Source: Clostridia bacterium (lineage in GTDB: Bacteria > Bacillota > Clostridia > Lachnospirales > Lachnospiraceae). From it: a stretch of DNA of 64,000 nt. Both the position numbers and the translations under genes were made by a program. The notes under the pieces are model-generated. The model had not been told where the DNA came from, made no database searches, and saw only the letters and a list, made by a program, of their open reading frames with translations. The stretch spans positions 124,001-188,000 of the forward strand of contig CAJTHL010000005.1 of assembly GCA_910576205.1 (NCBI GenBank). Direction: 5' to 3'. Below, piece after piece: positions 18,856-27,272 of the stretch (position 1 is its first letter; the number at the start of each line of letters is the position of its first letter).

Positions 18856-19072
18856 AGAATACCAGTTTCCAAAAGCAGCGGCCTTATTATGTGCGCCCCC
18901 ATTTTCGCGGAAAATGCCTGTCTTGTCTAAATACATTTTCTGCATTGCTGTTTATGGGGCCTGCTGTATCCTATATGTCATTGAAACCTTCGTTATTCCC
19001 GGTTCAGGCACAGTAGACGTAACACTATTATTACTGATGTTTCTTATGACGTCTGTTTTTACAGGCGTATAG
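18851..19072 (+). pseudogene. ABC-2 permease remnant
   Basis: A 73-codon open stretch with two hydrophobic segments (KYIFCIAVYGACCILYVI and TLLLLMFLMTSVF), directly joined to the truncated ATPase. It resembles the middle of an ABC-2 type permease of the kind encoded with YtrA regulators; both ends are missing. There is no credible ribosome site, so it is read as a relic left by an internal deletion. Confidence 0.55.
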
Positions 19073-19214
19073 TATCCGTATATTCTGTCTATGAAGTTTT
19101 ACTGTGAAACAGATCTGGCATGAAAGAAAGGGCTCCTCCTTATCGGGACGGTTTTATTCCCTCATCCGTCTGCCATAAGGAGGAGCATATCTCCCTTAAC
19201 CGGTCCGGCCGGAT

Positions 19215-19361
19215 TTACGATTCATATTTTTTCCCGGCTGCATATAGGGGAATAAAAAGGCCGCAGAAGAAAACCCCCAGCAATAAACCGCTTACGAACG
19301 CCGCTAATATCAGCGTTTCCATGGCTGATGCGTCTGTAAAACAGCGCAAAAGCGCCTTAGA
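19215..19361 (-). pseudogene. Possible permease fragment on the opposite strand
   Basis: An open stretch of 48 codons on the minus strand with a strongly hydrophobic part (ILAAFVSGLLLGVFFCGLFI), then PLYAAGKKYES and a stop. The pattern recalls ABC-2 permeases, in which a helix is followed by a short basic loop. It abuts the stop of the kinase gene. It may be an inverted scrap of the same decayed locus; this is a tentative reading. Confidence 0.25.
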
Positions 19362-20492
19362 TTAAGCTTTCTCCCATCCTGCCTCAATCTTTCTTCGAAG
19401 CTCGGCAAACCCCTTAAGCCCGCTTAAGGCGTCGTAGGACTCCACACAGCAGGCCCCTGTGGCCGCCGCCAGGCGGAGGGCCTCCTCCCAGGGACATTCC
19501 TCCAGGATCGCGCATAAAAAGGCCGCGATGCTGGTATCCCCCGCCCCTGTGGCGGAGAGGACACGGGCCGGCTTGTAGCTTCTCTCAAAATGTTCCACAT
19601 CTGCCCAGGCAGACAGCGCATCCCCCAGGCCGCCCCCGGCTTCCCTTAAGCGGGCGGCGTCTCCCGTCCGCAGGTAAAGCCCCGGCGCGCCGCATTTGAT
19701 AAGGACAATTTTTGCTCCCCAGTCCAGCAGCCTGTCTGCCAGGGGGCGGATATCCCTCTCCACACAGAGGTGTTCCGTAATGTCCCCATCCCCGCTTCTC
19801 TCCCGCCAGCTTATATATCTGGGACGGTCTATGAGAAATGCCAGCTCCTCCGCGCTTGGAGCAAAGATATCCACATAGGGCATAATCCGCCGTATAAGCG
19901 CTTCCCAGTCCACGGCCCCGGCGTCGCTGTCCTCGTCCGCCATGGACATATCCAGGGAAGTGGCCGTTCCCAGGGCCTTTACTCTCCTAAGCATTTCCAG
20001 AAGAGGAGCCCCCTCCTCCCGGTACATGCCCCGCATTACCGGAGGGTACCCGAAGTGAAACAGGGACGCTCCCTTCACCAGGTCAAAATCCACATCCTCC
20101 AGGTCAAAGGTATGGTTTGTCCCGCTGTCGTGGAGGATAACCCGGTCAATGCCGGCTACGGACAGAATGACCGAATAGGAAGTCTCCTCCCCCGGCGCTA
20201 TCTGCATCCCTTCCCCTGCACCATAGGTTTCCAGCCCGGAAAGCACCAGCCTTCCGAAATCATCCTCCCCCACCTTTCCCATTAGCTTTACATCCGCTCC
20301 TAACAGCTTCATGGCAAGCCCCGTATTTCCCACAGAGCCTCCAATGTGGATATCCGGGCGGCCCACCGGCACCAGATGCCCGGGAAGCAGGCATTCCCCT
20401 ATATTCTGAAAGCTTCTTTCCTGAGAAATGGACGGCGTAATGTCCAGGCAGATATGTCCGGCCGCCACTGCTCTTCGTTTTGCTTTTCCCAT
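19362..20492 (-). CDS. PfkB family carbohydrate kinase
   Basis: Ribokinase-fold sugar kinase, 376 aa. The N-terminal sugar-binding region contains GGSVGNTGLAMKLLGADV and KVGEDDFGRLV. The catalytic GAGD motif is in LSATGAGDTSIAAFLCAILE near residue 325. It is the last gene of the second sugar operon, 3 nt after the epimerase. With the isomerase in the same operon it would phosphorylate the ketose formed (fructose or xylulose), but PfkB specificity cannot be read from sequence. It is a little longer than ribokinases (~310 aa), owing to inserts around residues 200-290. Confidence 0.88.
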   Translation of the reverse strand: MGKAKRRAVAAGHICLDITPSISQERSFQNIGECLLPGHLVPVGRPDIHIGGSVGNTGLAMKLLGADVKLMGKVGEDDFGRLVLSGLETYGAGEGMQIAPGEETSYSVILSVAGIDRVILHDSGTNHTFDLEDVDFDLVKGASLFHFGYPPVMRGMYREEGAPLLEMLRRVKALGTATSLDMSMADEDSDAGAVDWEALIRRIMPYVDIFAPSAEELAFLIDRPRYISWRERSGDGDITEHLCVERDIRPLADRLLDWGAKIVLIKCGAPGLYLRTGDAARLREAGGGLGDALSAWADVEHFERSYKPARVLSATGAGDTSIAAFLCAILEECPWEEALRLAAATGACCVESYDALSGLKGFAELRRKIEAGWEKA

Positions 20493-20495
20493 CCT

Positions 20496-21386
20496 TTAGT
20501 CCTTCTCCTTTTTCCCGCACATAATACTCCAGGTATTCCGGTAAGCTTCCCCCGCCTCCAGGGAAATCAAGTCCGCCTGCTCCTCCAGATCCTCCACAAT
20601 GCCCTTTCTGGAGGGCAGGGAAGTCCAGGGCTCTATGCATACATAGGGCGCGTCGGTGCGGGGGGCATGCCAGATTCCCAGATAGGGCATCTGCGGATAC
20701 TCCACCCGTACAAAACGTCTCCCCCGTCCGGAGGCCAGCTCCACACAGGAATCCATATCTTTAAGGACAATGGCATCCTGGTCAAAGAGATCGTGGCGCA
20801 GGCGCAGGCGTCTCTTATCCTCCAGGGGAAAGTCCTCTTCCGTTCCGTCCAGGAAGCAGTCGCTGGAAAACCCAATGCGCTTTGGATTACAGGGGCGTTT
20901 AAACTCCAGGAAATACGCCCCGAACTCCTCCTCCCTGTCAAGGGGCACCCGGAAACCGGGATGGCCCCCCACGCCGAAATACATCTTTGTATCCCCGGTA
21001 TTTTTTATGTCAAAACTCACCGTAAGGATCTGCCCCTCCAGGAAAAAATCCACGTCATACCGGAAATCAAAGGGATACATCCTCCTGGTGCCAGGATCAG
21101 ACTCCAGCCGCAAACGCAGGGCGTTTCTGCTCTTTTCCACACATGCAAGCCTGGAATCCTTGACAAATCCATGGATATCCATGGAAAACTCCTCTCCCCG
21201 GTAGCGGTATTTCCCTCCGGTGAGCCTGGCAATATAGGGGAAGATGTTGGGCGCCCGGTCTTTCCAGTAGCGGGCATCCCCCTGCCACAGGTATTCCACA
21301 CCCTCTCTGTCACAGATGGAGCGCAGCTCTCCCCCCTTTGTGTCAATCTGTATGTTTAAACAGGCATTTTCCAGATTTACAAGCAT
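20496..21386 (-). CDS. Aldose 1-epimerase family protein (copy 2)
   Basis: A 296-aa galactose-mutarotase-like protein, paralogous to the gene at 8908-9780. Shared landmarks are GGELRSICDREGVEYLWQGD near the N-terminus, GVGGHPGFRVP and the C-terminal WHAPRTDAPYVCIEPW. It ends 3 nt before the PfkB kinase start, indicating translational coupling. It probably equilibrates anomers of the sugar brought in by the ribose-type importer. Two epimerases and two isomerases in two separate operons argue that both operons handle related aldoses. Confidence 0.87.
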   Translation of the reverse strand: MLVNLENACLNIQIDTKGGELRSICDREGVEYLWQGDARYWKDRAPNIFPYIARLTGGKYRYRGEEFSMDIHGFVKDSRLACVEKSRNALRLRLESDPGTRRMYPFDFRYDVDFFLEGQILTVSFDIKNTGDTKMYFGVGGHPGFRVPLDREEEFGAYFLEFKRPCNPKRIGFSSDCFLDGTEEDFPLEDKRRLRLRHDLFDQDAIVLKDMDSCVELASGRGRRFVRVEYPQMPYLGIWHAPRTDAPYVCIEPWTSLPSRKGIVEDLEEQADLISLEAGEAYRNTWSIMCGKKEKD

Positions 21387-21479
21387 TTTCTGCTATTGCC
21401 CCTTTCCCTTATCGTTCCCTTTTTACTGCCCTTTTGGAGGGTTTTCTCATCCCGGCTCTCTCCCTTCGCTTCCCCCTGT

Positions 21480-22532
21480 TTACATCCAGTCCAGGCTTCC
21501 GTCCGGCCGGTACTTCCCGTATTTGTGGACGGCTCTTTGCATAGCCGCAAAGTTTTCCGGTTTTGCGGAGGAGTGGACGCTGTTGCTGGTGGCGCAGATA
21601 TACCTTCCTCCGGGCGCGTGGGTTTTCAGCACCTCTTTCACGTAGTTCTCCATCTCCTCCGGGGTAAAGTCCGTCAGAGGCTCGTCGCAGTCGATACCGC
21701 CTATTACCGTAAGCCCCGGATAATCCTTCTTTACCGCGATCTGGTCAATCCCGGATTTTTCATCCAGGGGATGAAGGCCGCAGATGCCGAAATCCACCAT
21801 GTTTCCGATCAGCGGATTAATATTTCCGCAGCAATGCTTCAACATATACGCGCCTCTGTCCAGCGCCAGCTTACATATTTTCTGTAAACCAGGTAGGAAA
21901 AACTCTTCAAAATGCGCCTTTGACACCAGAAGGCTTGTTTTGGAACCGTAGTCGTCCCCGGACAGGATAAAATCCGCTCCAATATCCAGGGCCTTCTCCG
22001 CAAGCTTCAGATTATGTTCAATGGACAGATCCACCAGACGGTGTACCAGCTCCGGCTCCTCTATGAGATTTATCATCATATCCTGCATGCTGGTGAGATA
22101 ATAGCTGTAGTTAAATCCGTCGTGAAGATGAAATCCGATAAAGCGCTTTCCCTTAAACCGCTTTACAAGCTCCCGCAGATAGTCAAACCGGAAATCTTCT
22201 GTCGGATCCGGAGCCCGGTAAGCAAGGGCATCCTCCAGGGTCTCAATGGGCCCGTGTAAGGGATGGGGCACGATCTCCCCGTTATACTGGCGCATAACGC
22301 CCCACTCGTTTTTGACAATCTGCTTTTGGGCGTCCACCACTTCCTCCCGGTACAGCTTTGAGGGGGTCTGGGACATGACAATGTCAATATCCAGCTCCTC
22401 GCATAGATCCATGTAGCTGTCCGTACCGGTAATTCCCCGGATAACCTTGGGGTCAATCATCAGCTCAAAGGTGGGGACCCTGTCCGGGATTTCCCCGTGA
22501 AGGACACGTTCTACCCGTTCAAAAGAATTCAA
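21480..22532 (-). CDS. Uroporphyrinogen decarboxylase/MtaA-like protein A
   Basis: A 350-aa TIM-barrel protein of the UroD/MtaA/CmuA superfamily. It starts NSFERVERVLHGEIPDRVP, a typical opening. It has a HCC motif (LKHCCGNINPLI) in the position of the HxC zinc ligands of MtaA-type methyltransferases, and a Cys in GGRYICATSNSV near the C-terminus that could be the third ligand. In MtaA-like enzymes the zinc activates a thiol that takes a methyl group from a corrinoid protein; no corrinoid protein is encoded here. The gene lies inside a sugar catabolic operon, so true heme synthesis is unlikely. A tandem repeat pair sits directly upstream of its ribosome site. Confidence 0.8.
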   Translation of the reverse strand: MNSFERVERVLHGEIPDRVPTFELMIDPKVIRGITGTDSYMDLCEELDIDIVMSQTPSKLYREEVVDAQKQIVKNEWGVMRQYNGEIVPHPLHGPIETLEDALAYRAPDPTEDFRFDYLRELVKRFKGKRFIGFHLHDGFNYSYYLTSMQDMMINLIEEPELVHRLVDLSIEHNLKLAEKALDIGADFILSGDDYGSKTSLLVSKAHFEEFFLPGLQKICKLALDRGAYMLKHCCGNINPLIGNMVDFGICGLHPLDEKSGIDQIAVKKDYPGLTVIGGIDCDEPLTDFTPEEMENYVKEVLKTHAPGGRYICATSNSVHSSAKPENFAAMQRAVHKYGKYRPDGSLDWM

Positions 22533-22544
22533 CTCTAAACCTCC

Positions 22545-22765
22545 TATTCCAGTCCCGCATCTCCCCTACACGGCCCCTGGGTTCTGGAAGCATTTCTGGC
22601 TGCTTCCCATCCAGAAATCCTTCCGGGGGCCTTTCCGGGCAGATGCTGTTTTCCAGTCCCGCATCTCCCCTACACGGCCCCTGGGTTCTGGAAGGACTTC
22701 TGGCTGCTTCGCATCCAGAAATCCTTTCGGGGGCCTTTCCGGGCAGATGCTGTTTTCCAGTCCCG
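22545..22765 (-). repeat. SD-proximal structured repeat, locus A (tandem pair)
   Basis: Two ~106-bp units in tandem between the isomerase stop and the UroD-like A start. In the minus-strand sense each contains AACAGCATCTGCCCGG, GGCCCCCG, arms AAAGGATTTCTGG and CCAGAAxTxCTTCC, CAGGGGCC and GAGATGCGGGACTGGAA. The last unit ends in TAGGAGG, the ribosome site of the downstream gene, 16 nt from its ATG. Confidence 0.9.
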
Positions 22766-22767
22766 CC

Positions 22768-23451
22768 TCAGTCTTTCGCCGCCGGATATTCGTTGCACAG
22801 CAGACGGTAGGGCGGTTCGTCCTCCTGGATTTCGGGGAACCTTCCCATGGGCTCATAGAAGCGGTTGTCGTGCTCGTCGTCGTTGCACATGGACACCTCT
22901 CCCAGGAGAACGGCTCCCGTGCCCTCCTCCACGTGGAAATCGTGATACATGTAAGGGTATACCGTAATGCTCTCCCCCGGGCGGAGGCGGACTTTCGTTC
23001 CCGCAGGCACCTTTGTGGCGCAGCCGTCCTTATGTACCTCCACTTCCGTGTCGGCAAAGCCCTCGTTCTCGTCGGAATTGTAGACCTGGATTAAGACGTT
23101 TCCACCGCCCCGGTTGATGATATCCTCCATCTTGTTCCAGTGGAAATGCATGGTGGCCATCTGGCCCTCCTCCAGATACAAAAGCTTCTCCGCATAGGTC
23201 TTGGTGTATTTGGGATTTTTTAAATTTCCGTTTCTTAAGGTAATGAGGGAGAAGCCCACCTCCTTAAAATTTCCCAGGCCATAGTCCGTAATATCCCAGC
23301 CCAGCATATTGTCCCGGATCTCGTCGTACTCATGGCCTTTCTCCTTCCACTCCTCCGGCGTGAAGGAACAGAACGGTGGCAGCTCAAAGTGATGCTCCCG
23401 GATACACGCTTCCATTTTCTTTAACGCAAGATTGATCTCTGATCTTTTCAT
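22768..23451 (-). CDS. D-lyxose/D-mannose family sugar isomerase (copy 2)
   Basis: A 227-aa cupin isomerase almost identical to the copy at 9791-10477. I count eight substitutions (for example F29S, an R/K and a T/M change) plus a different C-terminal end, and the nucleotide sequence is also near-identical. The metal site MHFHWNKMED and YHDFHVEEG are unchanged. The start is set at MKRSEIN (23451), adjoining the stop of the UroD-like B gene; a longer upstream frame is spurious. Position in an operon with importer, epimerase and kinase supports a catabolic role: aldose to ketose before phosphorylation. Confidence 0.88.
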   Translation of the reverse strand: MKRSEINLALKKMEACIREHHFELPPFCSFTPEEWKEKGHEYDEIRDNMLGWDITDYGLGNFKEVGFSLITLRNGNLKNPKYTKTYAEKLLYLEEGQMATMHFHWNKMEDIINRGGGNVLIQVYNSDENEGFADTEVEVHKDGCATKVPAGTKVRLRPGESITVYPYMYHDFHVEEGTGAVLLGEVSMCNDDEHDNRFYEPMGRFPEIQEDEPPYRLLCNEYPAAKD

Positions 23452-23452
23452 T

Positions 23453-24688
23453 TTATTCGCCCTTCCCACTTTCTTTTCTGTAATCCAGCGCCGCCTGGTA
23501 GATGGCCAGCACCTTCTCCGGAGCCACATTGTCCAGAATATTGTGTACCGGAGCAAAAATATAGCTGCCGCCCGGGGCAAAAATATCCAGAAGCTCCCGC
23601 ACATGCCGGTAGATCTCCTTTGGATCCTCCGTCCGGTTTACAAAGCCCTGCATATCTGCGCCGCCGCCCCAGAACACCAGATCTTTCCCAAAGCGTTCCT
23701 TTAACTCCCTGGCATCCATATCCCTGGCGGAAATCTGGATGGGGTTTAAGACCTGCACGCCGGCGTCAATAAGGTCGGGAATCAGCTCCTTGATGGAGCC
23801 GCAGCAGTGAAGGCCTACCTTTACGGAAGGATCTTTTTTCTGCACAAACTGATAAATCTTTTTGTGGTAGGGTTTAATCATCTCCCGGTACATTTCCACG
23901 GAAATCTGAGGCGCCTGCTGGGTTCCCAGATCGTCCCCTCCAAACCAGGCCAGATCCAGGTATTTTCCGATTCTGTCCAGAATCTTATCCAGCATCACAC
24001 AGTAAGCGTCCGTCATTTTCTCCGCCCAGTAATGCACCATCTCCTTCTCCGCCGCCAGATTGTAGTAGAAGTTCTCAAATCCAAACTCCTGCTGCCCTTC
24101 CTCAAATACGGCGCAGCCCACGTGGAGAAGCAGCGCCTTATCCGTATTGTAATACAGCTCCTTTGCCTGCACTTCCAGGAAATCCAGCTCCTCCTCCGTG
24201 ATAGCGGGGAGAATCATCTTTTCCTTCAGTTCCTCTATGGATTCCACATCTTTCAGGAAATAATTCATGTTGTCATAGTAAATACCGCCCTTGGGACGCT
24301 TTGCAATGCAGACCCCCGCCTCATTTACGATCTCGCAGTCTCCCTGGGCGTTGACCCGGGGATTAAAATCATAGGGCACCATGGACAGATCCCCGCAGGG
24401 AAGCGTCCCGCATTTCCATCTGTCGCAGCGCACGCCAAAGGCCGGCTTTAATTGCAGAATCTGCATAATATCCCCGCCGAAGCGCTCAATCAGAAAAGGT
24501 TCCGGGAAGGCAAGCTGCTGCATCAGGTCATAAAGCTTTGTGGTCTCTGTGGAATAGCCCAGATGTTTTTTCAGTTTGTTGTAGCCTGCGGCCCCCATAC
24601 CGCTGGAGCGGTGGGCTCCGAAATCGATGGGCAGGGTGTCCGGCGTCTCATGGTTTAATACTGCCTGTACTCTCTCTCTTGAAGTCAT
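23453..24688 (-). CDS. Uroporphyrinogen decarboxylase/MtaA-like protein B
   Basis: A 411-aa relative of protein A (21480-22532) but clearly distinct. It opens TSRERVQAVLNHETPDTLPI and has the HxC-type motif in VGLHCCGSIKELIPDL. Where protein A has Cys near the C-terminus this one reads GGSYIFAPVHNIL, so the possible third zinc ligand is missing. Proteins of this type are often annotated as uroporphyrinogen decarboxylase, but they occur in sugar operons in Lachnospiraceae and their reaction is unknown. It sits between the permease gene and the isomerase, with tight spacing on both sides. Confidence 0.8.
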   Translation of the reverse strand: MTSRERVQAVLNHETPDTLPIDFGAHRSSGMGAAGYNKLKKHLGYSTETTKLYDLMQQLAFPEPFLIERFGGDIMQILQLKPAFGVRCDRWKCGTLPCGDLSMVPYDFNPRVNAQGDCEIVNEAGVCIAKRPKGGIYYDNMNYFLKDVESIEELKEKMILPAITEEELDFLEVQAKELYYNTDKALLLHVGCAVFEEGQQEFGFENFYYNLAAEKEMVHYWAEKMTDAYCVMLDKILDRIGKYLDLAWFGGDDLGTQQAPQISVEMYREMIKPYHKKIYQFVQKKDPSVKVGLHCCGSIKELIPDLIDAGVQVLNPIQISARDMDARELKERFGKDLVFWGGGADMQGFVNRTEDPKEIYRHVRELLDIFAPGGSYIFAPVHNILDNVAPEKVLAIYQAALDYRKESGKGE

Positions 24689-24715
24689 TCTTTTACCTCC
24701 ATGTAAACTGATATT

Positions 24716-25693
24716 TTATTTGTTTGTCCGGTTAGTTACCTGTATAGTGTTAATGAGAACAGCTCCCAGAATCAAGCCGCCTCTTACGATATACTGGGCA
24801 TACTCATTTACATTCATAAGCGTCATGCCGTTTAACAGCACGCCCAGGAAAATAATACCGATAAAGGTGCCCTTCACCTTTCCGATACCGCCGTTTAGGC
24901 TGGCGCCGCCGATGATTACAGAGGCGATTACATCCATCTCCCAGCCCTTTCCAAAGTTGTGGGCCGCGGACATAACCTGGGAGGAACACATAATGCCGCC
25001 CAGAGCCGCCATCACCTGGACAGCCACCATTACCAGAATTTTTACCCTGGTGACGTTAACGCCAGACAGACGGGCCGCCTCGGGATTTCCGCCTGCCGCG
25101 TAGACAGAGCGTCCAAAGGTGGTGTAGGACATGATGATATGTATCACGGCAAATACCACAAGCAGGATAATGGCCGGAACCGGAATTCCCAGCACGTTTC
25201 CCGCGCCGAACACATTGTACCAGGAGGGCAGGTTTGTGAGAGGAAAGCCCTTGGACAAAAGCGCCGCCGCTCCGTATACCACATTCATCATGGCCAGGGT
25301 GATGATAAAGGTGGGAATATTAAATTTTGTTCTGATAAAGCCTGTGAAAAATCCCAGAAGGCCGGAGACAAGAATTGCCACCAGCATACCCGGCACAATT
25401 CCGACGCTTAAGGGCATGATTCCCGCCCCGTCCAGTTTCCCCGCCACCAGGGCCGCAATAATTCCCGATACAGCCACCGTGGAGGAGATGGAGAGATCGA
25501 TCTCCCCGCAGATAATCACCATGGTCATGCCAAAGGCGATAACGCCCTTAAAGGCTGCGCTTCTTAAAATTCCCAGGATATTGGGAACCGTAAAGAAACC
25601 GGGGGCCAGGAAAGCGATGACAATGCAGATGACCAGCAAAATAAGTTCCATCATATGGGTGTGAAATATTCTGTTTAATTTACCTTTGCTCAT
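24716..25693 (-). CDS. Ribose-type ABC permease (RbsC-like)
   Basis: A 325-aa inner-membrane permease of the CUT2 sugar importer family with about eight or more hydrophobic segments. Typical blocks are GMTMVIICGEIDLSISSTVA and VYAAGGNPEAARLSGVNV, and GGASLNGGIGKVKGTFIG near the C-terminus. It follows the ATPase gene with a 15-nt gap. Together with the ATPase and binding protein upstream it makes a complete importer for a monosaccharide; ribose is only one possibility, and the accompanying isomerase points to an aldohexose or aldopentose. Confidence 0.93.
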   Translation of the reverse strand: MSKGKLNRIFHTHMMELILLVICIVIAFLAPGFFTVPNILGILRSAAFKGVIAFGMTMVIICGEIDLSISSTVAVSGIIAALVAGKLDGAGIMPLSVGIVPGMLVAILVSGLLGFFTGFIRTKFNIPTFIITLAMMNVVYGAAALLSKGFPLTNLPSWYNVFGAGNVLGIPVPAIILLVVFAVIHIIMSYTTFGRSVYAAGGNPEAARLSGVNVTRVKILVMVAVQVMAALGGIMCSSQVMSAAHNFGKGWEMDVIASVIIGGASLNGGIGKVKGTFIGIIFLGVLLNGMTLMNVNEYAQYIVRGGLILGAVLINTIQVTNRTNK

Positions 25694-25708
25694 GTTCTTT
25701 GTTCCTCC

Positions 25709-27184
25709 TTATCCCATGCACAGCGCATACAGTTCATCCACCGATACATCCTCGGGAAATACTTCTTTTATGATCTTTCCTTCATGCATAATCAGAATTC
25801 TGTGGCAGACTTCCAGAAGCTCCTCAAGCTCTGAGGACACCATAATGCTGGAAATGCCCTTCCTGGACTGATCCCAGATCACCTGGAAAATCTGCTGTTT
25901 CGCGTTCACATCTATTCCTCTGGAGGGCTCGTCAAAAAACATAATCTTCGGATTCGTGTTGAGCCAGTTTCCCACAACCACCTTCTGCTGGTTTCCGCCC
26001 GACAGTGAGGACACCGGAAGCTCCTCGTCCGGCACCTTGATCTGTAGCTCCTCAATCTGGCGGCTGACGAAATCCCTCTCTTTTTTTCTCTGTATAAATT
26101 TATGTTTTGCCAGCGCCTGGATGCTGGCCACGCACAGGTTGTTGTACACGGACATCATCTGGATCAGTCCCTCGTTCTTCCGGTCCTCCGGTGTCAGCGC
26201 AAATCCTTTCCCCTTCATGCGCACAGGATTGGGATTCCTTATCTCCTCCCCCTCAAACCAGATCTTACCGCTGTCATAGGCGTCCGCGCCGAAAATGGAG
26301 CGCAAAAGCTCTGTCCGCCCGGCTCCCAGCATTCCGGCAATACCTAAAATTTCCTTCTCATGAACCTCAAAGGACACATCGGAAAAGCAGCCCTTTCGCG
26401 TAAGGCCTTCCACCCGCAGCATGACCTTATCCCCTGTTTCCAGATCTTCGGGCCTGGTCTTTACCTCCACTTCGCCGAACATCATTTTCACCAGATCCTG
26501 GCGGGAAGTCTCCTGCATCACGGTCTTTCCGATAAACTTTCCGTCCCGCAGCACCGTGCAGGTATCTGCGATCTGCCACAGCTCCTGGAGTTTATGGGAA
26601 ATGTAGATAATGATAACGTCCCTCTTTTTCAGCTCCCGGATCATTTCGAACAACAGTTCTATTTCGTTTCTCGCCAGAGAGGAGGTGGGCTCATCCAGCA
26701 TAATCACCTTGGGATTTGTGCTCATGGCCTTCACAATCTCCACCATCTGGCACTGCCAGAGGCTTAAATCCGCCACCATCTCTTTTCCGGTCAGCTCCAC
26801 ATGGTACTCGCCCAGCAGCTTCCCCGCCGTCTGGTAAGCGGCCTTCCAGTCGATAAGCTTCCCCTTCATGGGCAGGCGGCCCATCAGAATGTTCTCCGCC
26901 ACCGTAAGTCCCGGTACAAGGCTCAGCTCCTGGTATACCGTGGAGATTCCCCGCTCCATGGCATCCTGGGGGGAATGAAGCATTATTTTTTCTCCGTCCA
27001 GATAAAAGCTGCCCTCCGTAGGCTGGATAGCGCCCGCAAAGATCTTTACAAGGGTAGATTTGCCGGAACCGTTTTTCCCGATAAACGCATGGACCTTTCC
27101 GCTCTCAAATTCCACGTTTATCTGATCCAGCGCTTTTGTTCCCGGGTATAGCTTCGTGATATTTTCCGTTTTTAAAATGCTCAT
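25709..27184 (-). CDS. Sugar ABC importer ATPase, double cassette (RbsA-like)
   Basis: A 491-aa protein with two fused nucleotide-binding domains, as usual for CUT2 importers. The first has Walker A GKNGSGKST, signature LSLWQCQMVEI (degenerate) and Walker B VIMLDEPTSSL. The second has a degenerate P-loop GMLGAGRTE, signature SSLSGGNQQKVV and FFDEPSRGID. The start is set at MSILKTEN (27184), the canonical position; the longer open frame upstream crosses the terminator after the binding-protein gene. Confidence 0.93.
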   Translation of the reverse strand: MSILKTENITKLYPGTKALDQINVEFESGKVHAFIGKNGSGKSTLVKIFAGAIQPTEGSFYLDGEKIMLHSPQDAMERGISTVYQELSLVPGLTVAENILMGRLPMKGKLIDWKAAYQTAGKLLGEYHVELTGKEMVADLSLWQCQMVEIVKAMSTNPKVIMLDEPTSSLARNEIELLFEMIRELKKRDVIIIYISHKLQELWQIADTCTVLRDGKFIGKTVMQETSRQDLVKMMFGEVEVKTRPEDLETGDKVMLRVEGLTRKGCFSDVSFEVHEKEILGIAGMLGAGRTELLRSIFGADAYDSGKIWFEGEEIRNPNPVRMKGKGFALTPEDRKNEGLIQMMSVYNNLCVASIQALAKHKFIQRKKERDFVSRQIEELQIKVPDEELPVSSLSGGNQQKVVVGNWLNTNPKIMFFDEPSRGIDVNAKQQIFQVIWDQSRKGISSIMVSSELEELLEVCHRILIMHEGKIIKEVFPEDVSVDELYALCMG

Positions 27185-27227
27185 CCTATACACCATTCCT
27201 TGCCGAAAGCCAATGCTTCCTGTATTT

Positions 27228-27266
27228 TTAAAAATGCCCCCGCATTCTGCTTCCATGCGGGGGCAT
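27228..27266 (-). terminator. Intercistronic terminator after the RbsB-like gene
   Basis: On the minus strand ATGCCCCCGCAT pairs with ATGCGGGGGCAT around a 9-nt loop, followed by TTTTTA. It lies between the binding-protein stop and the ATPase start. It probably lets only part of the transcripts continue, giving more binding protein than membrane components. Confidence 0.8.
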
Positions 27267-27272
27267 CCGATC

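Noticed and set aside
22566..23057. Peptides encoded inside the repeats (for example the frames running into UroD-like A, trmD, mtlD and lepB)
   Set aside because: The frames arise from GC-rich repeat sequence, differ in phase from locus to locus and place start codons far from any ribosome site.
21480..24688. UroD-like genes as heme biosynthesis
   Set aside because: No other tetrapyrrole genes are near; the HCC zinc-type motif and sugar-operon setting point elsewhere.
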